A stretch of 64,000 nucleotides of DNA from assembly GCA_033964015.1 (NCBI GenBank), contig CM066916.1, positions 16,222,501 to 16,286,500 on the forward strand, read 5' to 3'. The stretch's first letter is position 1. Each line of letters begins with the position of its first letter. This stretch comes from Scolanthus callimorphus (taxonomy: Eukaryota; Cnidaria; Anthozoa; Actiniaria; Edwardsiidae). Position numbers and translations under genes: made by a program. Below, in pieces: positions 24,401 through 34,974 of this stretch. The notes beneath the pieces were generated by a model that saw only the letters and a program-made list of their open reading frames with translations, ran no database searches and was not told where the DNA came from.

Positions 24401-27400
24401 ATGTATACGGATTCGTTTTTATCCACTTTCGAGAGCGTTTTCAAACTTATACGGATTCGATGAAAACGATCATCGTTATAGTGTGGACGGAAGGCGTAAA
24501 CGTATCAAAAAGTATAAGGATTCAAACGAAAACGCGTTAGTGTGGACGGGGTCTAAACGCTTGTTGCACAACTTTATAAGTGATGACACCAAAACGTCTG
24601 CAATACAAACTTTTTTTAAACCTGCAAGCTCGCAAATGGTAGTATAGTATTATTTCAAGTAGTTGAGCGCATTTTTAAATGTTCCTTATCGTCTAACGAA
24701 GCCCATTTTTAAAGCGGGACTGTCACGGTACGCGCATGTGCGAATTTTGAGCACTTTGGTCCGGGCCGGAACGATGGCTGTGAGAGGGAGGAAAATACGC
24801 TGGAAGAATCCGTTCAAATATTGTTGTTTCGGGGTCCATCTACCCTTAATTCTTAACGGGTATTCTCTCCTGAGATCGCCTTAGTATCATGACCAAATTT
24901 TGGAGTCGATGCAATATTGTTTGTCGTTTTAAATTGAATGAGACTCGAGCGTCATTTTCACTGATGGCTGCCCAACAAGAATGGCCTAATCGAGGTCGTC
25001 CTTACGCCAAAATGGCTTGGGAACACAATAAAAACAGGATCTGGATATCGGAAAGGGTCCACGAGACATGGAAATTGTTCAAGGGCTACGGTATATTCAC
25101 TTCAGGCAAAGACTTTGCAGCTCATTTGCCTAAAACCCCTAAAACCTTACCATAATGTCGCCTCCTGACGAATGAACTCCAAATTATGTTTTCCCTGAGG
25201 CGACGTCGCGCGGGGCGTGGGTACTTTCCCGCGAAAACGAATTGTCCCGTGATTGGTTTATTTAAACAGGGAATCCCCGTTTTGAGTGATAGTTGTGGGA
25301 TCGGCGGTCTTTGCTCGAGCATGCGCGTACCGTGACAGTCCCGCTTTAATCAGACTAGCCTCTGCTACAGATCTCTCCATTCAAAATACAAACTTTTTCC
25401 ATTTCTTTTCGTCCTTTTTTGGAGTTCTCGTCCGTTTCTTTGTGCTTCTTTTCTAAATTTCTGGTTTCCTTTTCGAGTGCTGCCTTCTCTTCTCGGAACT
25501 GTTGCCTGTGCACAAATAGAAACACAAAGTACGATACAAGCGGTGGAACACGAATCCGTTGGGAAGCAAAGAAACATACAAACAAATAAGCAAACAAAAA
25601 ACAACAAGATCATGCACACGAGCAAAACAAATAAAGGAAACAAAAACAATCGCTTCACTCGCAGCGCCCAACAATATCAATATTGGTGTCAAATATTGAA
25701 TAATCTAGAATAGAAAATCAAGCTGTGTGTGGTTCACTGAGTGAAAAGCGCCTATGGGAGCCGCAATAAACCTATCAACCAACTGTTGTGGGGGAGGTTG
25801 AGAGCCCAAACCCCAGTCGAACCAACACTCTTTTTCTAAATAATTGAGGTGAAGGTGGTGCTTTTGTCCCAACATGTGCAAATGGTTAGACTTTCCCGTC
25901 TTCTCGGATAAGGACGTAAAACCGTAGGGCTCGCAACGGAAGAGCCACCTACCAGAGCTGTTTGCGCAACACATTATTATTATTATATCATTACCTATCT
26001 ATCTATATCATTTCCGTGTGCGTACCTGTTTTGTTCTAATGCGTTCAAGTGCTCTTCCTGTTGTCGTTGAAGATCATTTCGGGCAACACCTGTGGATGTG
26101 AACAGCACCAGCATCACCTTTGCCGTATATCTTTACACTAGAAGCACTATGGTTTTACTTCACTCACGAATACATCAGTACATGTACATGGAAATCCCTT
26201 TAACTTTACTATCGCGAACATACGTAAAGGAAAGCGAACTCACCTAATTCTTCGTTTAACAACTCCACAGTGCTTTTTAATCTGTCATTAGCCGCTATCA
26301 ACTGCTGCTCACTGCTCATAATGCTGAAATAAGAGCGGCATCACTAAAATCACGCGATACAATTAGAGGCTTGGGGCGACGTGAATATCTACGAGTATAT
26401 GAACCTTGAACTTAACTTTGAACTATATTTAACACTATACTCAATTCAAGTAATGTGCAGGAAAAACCCCTCGAATCCAGCAGTATGCAGGGAAAACCTG
26501 TCGGATCCAGCAGTATGCAAGGAAAATCCCTCGGATCCAGCAGTATGCAGGGAAAACCCCTCGGACCCAGCAGTATGCAGGGAAAACCCTCGGATACAGC
26601 AGTATACAGGGAAAACCCCTCGGATCCAGCAGTATGCAGGGAAAAACCCACGGATTCATGAAGTATGCAGGGAAAATCCCTCGAATCCAGCGGTATACAG
26701 GGGAAACCCTTTGAATCCAACAGTAGGCAGGACAAACCCCGGGATTCAGAGGGAAACCCCCTCAATGGTCGATTTCAGCTATAAGCGCGCGCTCTTCTTT
26801 ATTCAGAAATGCCCAAGCCATGTCCCACAACTACCAGAATGCAGCGCGCGCTTTTTTAACAGTTCGTTCCACAAATGTCCGACATCTACCGACATGCAGA
26901 GCGCGCGTGCGTTATAGCTGGAATCGTCCATTCAAGCTGTTCACACGCTGGAAAACCCTCGAATCTAGCAGCACACAGGGAAATCCCAAAAGGGGCAAAA
27001 CCATTCATGAATCACAGGTTCATCTCAATGACGTCACACAAACAAAAATAGCAAAGAAAGGCAGCATCGATATGCTCAGTCAAGCAAATACCGAAACCAA
27101 TACCTTTGATAGTGATTTTGTAATTGTTGATGCTTTTGTTTTAGTTCTTGAGCCTTTTCCTTCTCCTGGGGATAAAATGAATATCTGTTACAGGGGGCCC
27201 ATTTTCAGCAGCATTTTCATATGTTTTCTGTACGGTAACTTGACGATTCCAGCTATAACGCCGCGCACGGGCATTTCTGAATAAAGAAAACCGCGCGCTT
27301 ATAGCTGGAATCGTTCATCCAGGCCCATACTTTGCCATGCATTGTCTGTAATGATCACCCCTCACATCTGTTCCACTGCCCATCCGTCAATAACAAACAC

Positions 27401-30400
27401 ATCCATCGTGCAAACATTCTACTCACCCTTTCTAGTTCGCCAGAGAGATTAGTGTGTTCCTTGAGTTGCGCGTTTAATCTTGAGCAATCTTTGTCAGCTT
27501 GGTTCTAAAAAAAGTTCAATGTTCAAGTTAACTCGAACGTTATTCACAGGAAACTCATCCACTTCAGACTTAACATTTTAGGGCCTGTTCACATGAAGGT
27601 GGGGGACCATGGGTAGCTGGGGTATCCAAGCTTGGTGAGGTTGAAAAATATGAGGATTCACTGACCCCGGGGTGCTGTGGTCAGCTAGCGAAAATTAAAA
27701 TGGCGGCTTAATGGTTATGTTGCCAAAGTCATCAAAAGTTATTACTTTGGTTATTTCACTTCATGTTGTCCTTTTTATTGATTCAAAGTAGTCACTGATG
27801 ATTGAAAACGTACATAAATTATTGTATTTGAAGCAATTTGAGCAACAGACGTTAGCGCGACCTCACCCCAGCACAACTGGGTTGATAGTTCACATGGAGA
27901 AAACCAACCCCACCTAGGCGGGCAACCCGCCCCGGTGAGGTCGCCCGCCTACGTGGGGTCCCCCACCTGAACACAAGCAAGAAAATAAAAGAGTTTTTAT
28001 GGCAAGGCGAGTAATTCCACCCAACCGGGTACCCCATCTATACCGGTGCCCCCCACCTTCATGTGAACAGGCCCTTAGTCACATGCGATAACTTCACGGT
28101 ACTTTGTAATATCAGCCTTGAAAACTGATTTTTCTCTTCGCATTACAACCTGAAGATGTGATCATTTACCACTCTCTGTCCTTTCCTAATTCCCAACTGA
28201 TGACTTGCAGAATCTAAAACATTACTTTTGTCATATCTGTGCTAGCGATAGGCTGCAGCCAGTTTCTGGTAAAACAGATGTGTTTTGCCATTCAAAATGA
28301 ATTTCCTTTTGTGTGGCTCGAGGCACTTCTTTTTTGCGGCAATTGCGATTACTATCTATTATAGTGTCACATACCTTTGCCTCAGAAGTCGATCTCAATT
28401 TCTCTTCAAGAAGTTCTACTTGATTCTGATGTGCAGCCAACATCTCCATTTTATTTCTATAAACAAAAACGTGATGAATGAGCAATAAAATGGCCTTGAG
28501 AAGGATGATGTCGTAATTTAGGTCAGTAAACAACATTAAGCAAGAGAACAACTTTACAACGATGAGGAACAGGTTTTGTACGCTCAGAAATTTGAAAAAA
28601 TCCATGAGTTTTAAGGAGCTGTTTGGAATTTTTCAGGGGTTTTGCCTTGTAAGTCCATTTTCGATAACGTTTCAAGCTTGAAAATGATTTTTAGAATGAT
28701 TAAACGTTCTTGATTTTGTGAACGGTGAAATTCGTTTCATTTTTCCAGGACTTTGTTCGAAATTCCAGGAGTTTCAAGGACGACTTCCCAGGCGCGGGTT
28801 GTTCAAAGGTGGATTAAATTTAAACCAGGTTTAGTTCTGAACAAAACAATCGAGTCACCATGGTAATTAATCCTGGATTAGTGCTAAACCACTTTCGAGC
28901 AACTGGACCCAGGAGTACAATACCCTCAATGACTGGTGGTTTGCATGTACAAAGGACCTTCAAGCACAGCCAACACACTAAACATTGAGACTAACATTTT
29001 ACCTTTCCATTTGGCCCAGGCTTGACTCAAGCTAAGAAGGAGAAAAAAAAAAATGATCAATATCCAGTAGGGGACTGGGGTTATATACACTATCGTTGGT
29101 TGCAGACACTTCCCTAGTTGCATCTTCTCGTCTACACGCTCTACAAAAACATCTCCAAGTGGAAAAGGTAAAAAGTGTAGTTTTTTCCTGACCAGAAAAT
29201 ACTATAAAACCTACCGGAATATTAGCTTTTTCAATGATTAGTTCTGAAACGGAATTGCATGCAAAAACGTGGAAGTTTTCCCGGTGTCATTTCAATTCTT
29301 ACATCCAAGTTTCCTTGGCAACCAAGAAGGTCTTTTTATTTTATGATGGTTTTGTACAGGACTACCAAATGTACTTGTACCTGTAGTTTCGATTGCTCTA
29401 ATTGTGAGATCTTGTCCCATTCCTTCTCTTTAACTTCTTGTATCCTCCTACTAATTTCTTGTTCCTGCGAAAAAGAAAAGGAAAAGTACTCTGCAGAATC
29501 CCACACAATAGAAAGTTCTCTGCAGAGTCCCACACAATAGAAAGTTGGCTAGCCTGCTCCATAAAAAGGTCGGAATGTTTTATTTTATATATTTCTAACA
29601 TCCTGCTTTTGCAAAACTCTACCTTTTCTTCCAGGGCCTTCTTTAGATGTTCTATTGATCTCTCTAAGACTTGTAGTTTATTGCAACTTCCATCATAATC
29701 TGCCTTGAGTTCATCTCGCTCCCTCTCTAAATCACCACGGTTCTTGGTGAGACTGCAGAAAAGCAAATCAAGAATTGTCTGAGTGAGTAACGTTGCTTTT
29801 TCGATGGTTTCCTGGCACCTCGTGAATGCAGATTCAAAATTAATTTGATTGGTATTTTGCTTGATGCTCAGACATCCTTTCACACACAAAGAACCAGGAT
29901 ACATGCAGCATAGGATGAATTTTTATTGTAATAGTCATTTTGTTACATTACCTCATTCTAAGATTGCTGAGTTCCACTTTGTGTTTGTGTGACATTTCTT
30001 CTAAATTGCTGAAATCAAAAATAAAAGTATGATATTTCCTTGGTCAGGCTTTCTGGAATTGCGCACAGTGCGGAAACGCGTAATTTGCCATTTTTATTAT
30101 TATTATTATGTTATTATTATTCCGTGTAGTCCACGTAATCCATCAATTCCCGCGTAATCCCGCGTATTTCATGCCTTTTTCATGACAAATATAGCTCAGC
30201 TGCCATATTGCTTTGTGTTTCTGTACAGCTGGCTTTTCACTAGTGAAGTAAGCGGAGACGGAGAAGGAGACGTAAGAACTTACGTTTGTGTGAAAATCGG
30301 ACAGTAGCGACGTAAGCATAAGCGGAGACGTAAGAAAAAGGCAGCCTTCCGTTCTGCTTCCTTCACGCTTACGTCTCCATCTCTGTCTCCGTTCTTTGAT

Positions 30401-33400
30401 TTTCACACGAACGCAAGCGTCCATATGTCTCCGTCTCTTTCTCCGTCTACGCTAATTCCATGTAATTTACAATTTTTCCGCTTACTTTTGCGCGTATTTT
30501 GCCCTCAAATCCCGCGTTATTTCTGTACTTTTCCCGCGTTTTTTACAGAAGCCCTGCTTGGTTAAATTTGTGATACTGTTTATGCTTGCATTTCTCACTG
30601 AAAGTGTTTGAAATGCAATGAAGTTTTGTAATAATGGCAAAAGTTAAAATATATTTTCATTTCGGAATCTGAGTCTCCCAAAAGCGCAGATTAAATTGTG
30701 AAAGAAAATGTATAGGTGTTCACGGTTTTGAGTGTCCTCACTGTAACATAAGATTTACGGTATCCAGCAATTATACACTTCATAATTTAGGAGTATAAAA
30801 TAATCCTTTTTGTCAACATGTGAGGCTCCTAAACTCAGATTGGAAATATTTCAGAGCTTGAAAGCTCAGAGTTTCAATTCAAGAGGCTTGAAAAGCTCTA
30901 CAAGAATTGTTGGGGGCTGTCCTCTTCAGGCTCAGATTTTAGCATACCAGAAAAAATATTGGATTTTAAACCACAGAGCTTTGGGAGATTTCACCTGTCC
31001 AAATATATACCCTTCGTTTATGCAAGAAGCTGCTGCTGAGAACTGACTATAAGTTGTATTTAAAATCACCAACGAAAATTGTACCTCTTTATTGACGTGT
31101 TTTCTTTTTCAAGTTGATGAAGTTCGTTAACTATCTGGTCCTGAAAAAAATCAAAATCAAAATATTCCACAGTAATCCAATTATGGAGAAGTTTGAAATT
31201 ATAATTATCTTACCTCGGATTGATTTTTCTTCCCCAATTCTGCTTGTAAACTCTGGCACTGTAGTTTGAGAGAATCCCTCTCTGTCTCCAAGGCTTTGGA
31301 CTTTGCTGTCATTTCACTCAGTTGACGGGCTTGCAGTCGGGATACCTGTTGCAGTCACCATAAAATGATTGAAGTAAAAAATATGTTAATTTCTGTTCAA
31401 GGTTGTTGTTGAATGTATGGTGTTGTCGTTGTGCATTGACTGCACAAACTATAGTAAATAGTTGATGGCTCACCATCCACGAGTTTGCCATTGTGGAGCT
31501 TTGATTTTTAGCTTTGTAACCACCACTGAGAAAACAAATATTTGTTTGACTGAACATTGACTGAATACAACAAACTTACATGGTCTGACTGTAACCCAGC
31601 AGCTTCTCGCTGAGCTCTTATCTCTTCCAGCTCCCCCAGCAGGCCCTTCACTTTCATGTGCAACTGTGGATGAACAATCCAGAAGACATTAGAAGTGTGT
31701 TGATTGAGATTTTGATGTAAAAAGAAGGTTTTGCAAAAGTTATCATGCCATGCCATTGAACTATATAGTAATCATCATCATCATTTTATTCAAATTGTAC
31801 ATATCACATTATGTTGAAAGTTGCTGTTGAAAGTAAGCTGCTTTTTAATACTCTTTTTGAAAACTTTTATTTGAGGTTAGAATATTACTTCGTACTTTTA
31901 GGATTAGTTGTCACAATCATCTTTTGATCTATTTGGGAAACAATATTTTTTTTTTCATAAATTATACTCTCTCACAGAACTCTCATTCTTTTCTCATAGA
32001 AAAGTAATTTGCACAAGTGTGTGGTTAGGGAGGATTTCGGATAAGTGTAGAATTACTTCGTACTTTTGGGATTACTTGTCACAATCATCTTTTGATCTAT
32101 TTGGGAAACAATAATAAAAATATTCATAAACTATACTCTCTCACAGAACTCTCATTCTTTTCTCATAGAAAAGTGATTTGCACAAGTGTGTGGCTAGGGA
32201 TGATTTCGGATGAGTGTCATTGAATAATTCACACCTTACTTTTTGTTTATTCCTAATTGACGGTACTTTGTTTTTGGTTTACCACACAGCCAATAATATG
32301 TGAAACTGGCTGCAATAATTGCATTAACAATAATTTAATAATTTATTATTATATGGTGCTATTAAATGCAATGCCATCATGTGACCAAAGAACATTCAGC
32401 ATCTTGCCCCACAAGCTACAAGATGTAATTATGTCAAATGAGTCACCTGGGTGTTTTCTCTCTGCAGGCCTCGGACTCTCTGTGCATCAGATGGACCCTC
32501 ATGTTGTAGTTTCTGTAGTAATGCATCTCTCTCCTTTCTCAAAGAGTTCACCTCCAACTCAAACTGAGCTTGCATCTCTTCCACAATTTGCTTATGTTGT
32601 GTCTAGGAGAGAAGTCAAAATTGCAGTATGACACTATACAGGGCTTCTGGGAAAACGTGGAAAAAAATCCGAAATTACGCGGGATTTGAGGGCAAAATAT
32701 GTGCAGAATTACGCGAAAAATCATCAATTACGCGGGAAATTACGTGGGATTGCATAATACTTTTGGGAGATATGTTCAAAAATTAGGCGGAAAATAGTCA
32801 ATTATGCGGGATTGCGCAATAATTAAGGTATGTTCAGATTCTTTTAGAAGGAAAAAAATACTTCTCCATACAGTATTATGCGATGCTGTGAAACTAGCCC
32901 ACACGACCATGAGCGGGAACTAAGTGGGGTCTGGAAACATATCTGCTGATTCTCTGATAAAATAACATTACGCAAATTACGCGGAAAATGGCAAACTACG
33001 CGTTTCCGCACAAGCGTGTAAATCCAGAAGGCCTGACTATAAAAAAAATGCTGACCAACAGGTGACATGGTTTTGAAACACAGTTTGAACAACCCTTTCC
33101 CTGCACCCATGAGAACAAGGGCCTAAACATACTTGTTCATGTTCATACTCTGACTTGAGGAAGGAGTAGTCGTATCTCAGCTTGTTAAAGTCACTATATT
33201 TAGGAAAAAAATTTAATCAGAATAAACTAAAACTAAAACATAAACTAAACTGTAAACTTTAATATTATTTACAAACTGGGAGATGGATATTAGTGACTAG
33301 GACTGGAAAATTTCTAAGTATTTCTTTCCTATGGGCTTTCCCTTTTTTAATTAGGAAAACCTGAATTTCAACTGTTTATGATCTTTCTTTCTGAAAATAC

Positions 33401-34974
33401 AATTGTCCAGTTCAGGGGATAATAGGTACAATTTTCACATATGGCAGCAATATTATTAATCAACTTCTTAGGTGCAAGAAAATATTGTGCTTCCCTTTCT
33501 AAGCTAATCATTCCAGCTGTAAGATTTTTAGAGAAAAATGTATCACAAACAGCTAAAAAAGGTGGAATGAAAGATTGTAGAAACACGCCAAAAAATAGCA
33601 TTACCTTCTGGTTGTGCTTATATCTTTCTCCATCAGCATGAATCGCTGCAACAAAGTTAATTAATTAATTACACACTGTATTTTCTTTTCATTATTTTTA
33701 TCACCTCAAAAATGTGCAAGTTGATAAATCAAGAGTATCGGGTATTCATGCAACACATAGAGAAAATGCATCTGGAAAATAATTGAGCATCACAGAGTTG
33801 ATCATTGAATACTATCAAGATTTAAGTGATCTCAAGAACAATTTTTTTTATCTTACTTCCTTATATGGTGTTTCAATCTCTTCCAACAGCTTGACCCTCA
33901 AGGCATCCATTCTGGCAGGGGTGACAACCTAATTTAGAGTGATTGAAAATGCTAAATTTCAGAGTCTATGGCATCTAATGTCTAAGACAATTGAATAAAA
34001 CAAGGCATAAAATAGCCATTTTTCCCAGCTGCCAGGTCATAGCTTCATTTTCATAAAGAGGTTGGCCAAGGTCATACTGCACTACAAACATTGTCACATT
34101 ATCCACTGGTCATCACACAGGGCTCGGTCGGACTTGCCTCCTCCATCTATACACATGTACTGTTATCTTGCCAATCACGAAATTTAAATTTGTTGATTAA
34201 TTCTGTTGTTCTGCAGATTCTTATACATGATGCTTTCACCAAGGTCCTATGTTCATACTTTACTTACCTGCGCCCTTAGCTCTTCACACTCCTGTATTTT
34301 ATTATCTCGCTCACTTCTTAGTCTGCGGATCATATCTTGGCATTCATCATGCACCTTTTTAGCTTCTTCCCTTGCACCAATGATGTCAGCATCTTTTCGA
34401 TTGCACAGCTGAATAAAACACATCATCAACAAATCTTTGCTATATCACAAATCTTGTGAAAACAATAGATCAAAGCTAGAAGCTGCCTAAAAAATATTGC
34501 GACTACTAGCACTTCGCAATATTTAGCTGTTTCAGCCTGTTGATCCTTTTCTCTCCCCCAATGCTATTTTTCTTAGAAATGTTGTTGCCTTTAATGTCAG
34601 GCATTCCTTAAAGCTCAGACAAGTAATACAATTGTTGGAATGAAAGTGATTAGATAAAACCCAATACTGAAAATAGCAAAGGGATATCATATCACTTGAC
34701 AATAACAGTCACTGATAAGATTTTATTCTTAGCTTTACCCACACAGATATGCATATCTGGAGTTGGTTATAGAAAGGCTAACAACAAAACCTTTGTTGTA
34801 AAAACAGCTTATTTCTTTCTTACTCACATCTTGTAGCTGAAGATGTTCAGCTTTTAGAGTCTCATATGTTGTCTTCAGCTTTTCAATGTGCATTCTCTGC
34901 TCTGCCACAACTGACTCCAAATTGCCCATCCGCTCCAACTTTTCCAGCATTTCTGCTGTGCTGCTGGTATCCAT
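15423..34974 (-). CDS. CEP83: centrosomal protein of 83 kDa (CEP83/CCDC41), complete with one phase conflict
   Basis: Nineteen-plus minus-strand coding exons: 34828-34974, 34268-34408, 33857-33928, 33605-33645, 33133-33193, 32447-32602, 31580-31663, 31214-31345, 31085-31140, 29952-30008, 29623-29752, 29381-29464, 29003-29031, 28375-28456, 27427-27504, 26244-26323, 26026-26089, 25394-25505, 23253-23513, 15423-15548 (stop TAA). Borders are GT-AG. The predicted ~663 residues are almost wholly coiled coil, against 701 in human. Landmarks matching human CEP83 are TTYETLKAEH, VTPARMDALRVKLLEEIETP, NKLRYDYSFLKSEYEH, the KRKKYKQEINQLKDKIQVLE block, QNRFKSML then a Pro/Ser linker, and the final RERLEDLEESQRN. 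CEP83 anchors mother centrioles to membrane at distal appendages and is needed for cilia. Phase conflict: 27427-27504 ends on a complete codon but 26244-26323 needs two carried bases. The introns are crowded with transposons. Confidence 0.9.
15955..16253. mobile_element. near-perfect foldback element inside the 61-bp satellite
   Basis: Arms of ~116 bp (15955-16070 and 16138-16253) are essentially identical in reverse complement and enclose a 67-bp loop. Arm ends are AATATAATACGAAAG outside and CATCATCAGGCAAAT inside. The high identity implies recent origin or gene conversion between arms. No open frame is present. Confidence 0.88.
16735..17485. other. non-satellite spacer within the 61-bp array
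   Basis: About 750 bp of unique AT-rich sequence in the CEP83 intron. It ends with an AATAAT microsatellite (17361-17392) followed by TTTATATAGCGCCTATAC and TCTAGGCGCTTTACA, which form a small inverted repeat like a retroposon 3' tail. No gene is seen. Confidence 0.5.
19083..19168. repeat. short inverted repeat
   Basis: GAGATTTGTCAACGC at the left and GCGTTGACAAATCTC at the right enclose a GC-rich centre with GGCCGATAAC. It is an 86-bp hairpin in the CEP83 intron. Confidence 0.65.
19228..19475. mobile_element. dispersed palindromic repeat (AAGCAATAAAAGTAC family), copy 1
   Basis: Shares almost its full length with 53611-53911 in reverse complement. It contains GTTTGTAAGA and its complement around a centre of CTCCCAACATCCCCCTCG. 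Short open frames inside it are by-products of the palindrome. Copy 1 lacks the ~70-bp central insert found in copy 2. Confidence 0.85.
20044..20296. mobile_element. MITE with AGGCCCGTTTACACTTGC ends, TAA TSD, copy 1
   Basis: Terminal inverted repeats read AGGCCCGTTTACACTTGCAA and the complement ending CGACCT. It is flanked by TAA at 20041-20043 and 20297-20299. The interior has GTCGCGCGAGTCGCGGCGAT and GTTCGAAACTCTTTGCAAC. The 3-bp TWA duplication fits PIF/Harbinger. Copy 2 lies at 39426-39738. Confidence 0.85.
20300..20677. mobile_element. 378-bp element, TTAA target site, AGGGACATGGTCACC ends
   Basis: Perfect terminal repeats AGGGACATGGTCACC / GGTGACCATGTCCCT are flanked by TTAA at 20296-20299 and 20678-20681. 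TTAA duplication is known for piggyBac and Kolobok. There is no transposase, so it is non-autonomous. It directly abuts the preceding MITE, whose TSD lies in its TTAA. Confidence 0.88.
20785..22140. repeat. 12-bp satellite, 113 copies without a single indel
   Basis: Exactly 1,356 bp of CAGTCACAAGAG or CAGCCACAAGAG units, in constant 12-bp register. Variation is almost only one C/T position per unit, plus rare CAGTCATAAGAG units near 21027, 21207, 21315 and 21495, spaced 180, 108 and 180 bp. Those spacings point to higher-order blocks of 15 and 9 units. Long open frames on both strands (Ala-Leu-Val-Thr on minus, Gln-Glu-Gln-Ser/Pro on plus) follow from period 12 and are not evidence of a protein. 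It lies in the last CEP83 intron. Confidence 0.95.
22215..22860. mobile_element. AGAGCGG-family MITE carrying a nested MITE
   Basis: Outer ends are AGAGCGGATTTCACATGACT and CTCATGTGAAACCCGCTCT, with subterminal words shared with 44263-44527 (CATTGGCTA, GATTGGCTAG). A second complete element (22361-22748) sits inside, so the outer element is older. Confidence 0.85.
22361..22748. mobile_element. MITE with CCGTCCACACTACGCCGG ends, copy 1
   Basis: Left GGCCCCGTCCACACTACGCC, right the complement ending GGTGCC. Arms continue through GGCTAAATTTGAAAACGGC. It is 388 bp, against 387 bp for copy 2 (56528-56914). Flanking TGA/TCA suggest a mutated 3-bp duplication. It is nested in 22215-22860. Confidence 0.88.
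23751..24027. mobile_element. foldback element (GTCCAGTTTGGAATT ends)
   Basis: Left arm GTCCAGTTTGGAATT followed by CTACCGCTGAATAGGCAT and GGCGCATAAATACAG, all repeated in complement at the right. A loop with CTTTCTCAAATTTGTC lies between. It is in the CEP83 intron between 23513 and 25394. Confidence 0.8.
24180..24553. mobile_element. MITE, GGCCCTGTCTACACTAACGC ends, TAA TSD
   Basis: The left end is GGCCCTGTCTACACTAACGC and the right end is CGTTAGTGTGGACGGGGTC. It is flanked by TAA at 24177-24179 and 24554-24556. The interior repeats TATACGGATTCG on both strands. It is PIF/Harbinger-like by TSD and ends. Confidence 0.87.
24713..25345. mobile_element. 633-bp element, TTAA target site, AGCGGGACTGTCACGG ends
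   Basis: A perfect ~27-bp terminal repeat (AGCGGGACTGTCACGGTACG then CGCATG) is flanked by TTAA at 24709-24712 and 25346-25349. Inside, 24889-25155 (+) is an 88-codon open frame with NRGRPYAKMAWEHNKNRIWI. I recognise no catalytic motif in it, and it may be a captured or degenerate transposase-related exon. The TTAA target fits Kolobok or piggyBac. Confidence 0.85.
26455..26760. repeat. 30-bp minisatellite, about 10 copies
   Basis: The unit contains CAGTATGCAGGGAAAACCCC followed by TCGGATCCAG. Copies decay toward the right. Period 30 keeps frames open on both strands, which explains the short open frames here. It lies in the CEP83 intron between 26323 and 27427. Confidence 0.9.
26768..26930. 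mobile_element. GATTCCAGCTATAACGC-family MITE, copy 1
   Basis: Left GATTTCAGCTATAAGCGCGC, right GCGTTATAGCTGGAATC. The interior has TACCAGAATGCAGCGCGCGC, shared with 41225-41331. Confidence 0.75.
27244..27316. mobile_element. GATTCCAGCTATAACGC-family MITE, short copy 2
   Basis: GATTCCAGCTATAACGCCGC at the left and GCGCTTATAGCTGGAATC at the right bound ~73 bp including ATTTCTGAATAAAGAAAAC. This is an internally deleted relative of 26768-26930. Confidence 0.7.
27581..28074. mobile_element. 494-bp element, GGGCCTGTTCACATGAAGG ends, TTA TSD
   Basis: Perfect terminal repeats GGGCCTGTTCACATGAAGGT / complement, flanked by TTA at 27578-27580 and 28075-28077. The GC-rich right part includes inverted GGCGGGTTGCCC-type words. 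PIF/Harbinger-like by TSD. It lies 77 bp upstream of the acceptor of CEP83 exon 27427-27504. Confidence 0.87.
28788..28913. mobile_element. short terminal-repeat element (TTGTTCAAAG / CTTTCGAGCAAC)
   Basis: The left region GCGGGTTGTTCAAAGGTGGA pairs loosely with the right CTTTCGAGCAACTGGACCC. The interior has TTAAACCAGGTTTAG and TGGATTAGTGCTAAACCA. Boundaries are approximate. Confidence 0.5.
30045..30556. mobile_element. CAGGGCTTCTG element with 6-bp TSD, copy 1
   Basis: The left end is CAGGCTTTCTGGAATTGCGC and the right end is TTTTTTACAGAAGCCCTG. It is flanked by perfect CTTGGT at 30039-30044 and 30557-30562. It contains GCGTATTTTGCCCTCAAATC, shared in complement with copy 2. Inner sequence 30240-30455 is itself a palindromic insert (AGCGGAGACGGAGAAGGAGA and complement). 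It starts 36 bp from the acceptor of CEP83 exon 29952-30008. Confidence 0.85.
30240..30455. repeat. nested palindromic repeat (AAGCGGAGACGGAGAAGG)
   Basis: The left words AAGCGGAGACGGAGAAGGAG, GTGTGAAAATCGG are mirrored at the right as GATTTTCACACGAACG and TCTCCGTCTCTTTCTCCGTC. It is inserted in the CAGGGCTTCTG element, so it is younger than its host. Confidence 0.7.
31884..32217. repeat. 168-bp tandem duplication
   Basis: Two adjacent copies begin ATTACTTCGTACTTTT at 31884 and 32052 and run through CACAAGTGTGTGG to GATTTCGGAT. They differ by a few substitutions and an A/T-run change. The pair lies in the CEP83 intron between 31663 and 32447. Confidence 0.93.
32639..33035. mobile_element. 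CAGGGCTTCTG element with 6-bp TSD, copy 2
   Basis: Left CAGGGCTTCTGGGAAAACGT, right the complement ending CCAGAAGGCCTG. It is flanked by perfect ACTATA at 32633-32638 and 33036-33041. Orientation is opposite to copy 1. It starts 36 bp from the acceptor of CEP83 exon 32447-32602 and fills most of that 530-bp intron. Confidence 0.87.

Noticed and set aside
26381..26917. Open frames of 68-178 codons on both strands
   Set aside because: By-product of the 30-bp minisatellite.
30009..33041. Introner-type elements creating CEP83 introns
   Set aside because: The target duplications do not coincide with the splice sites; the elements lie inside longer introns.
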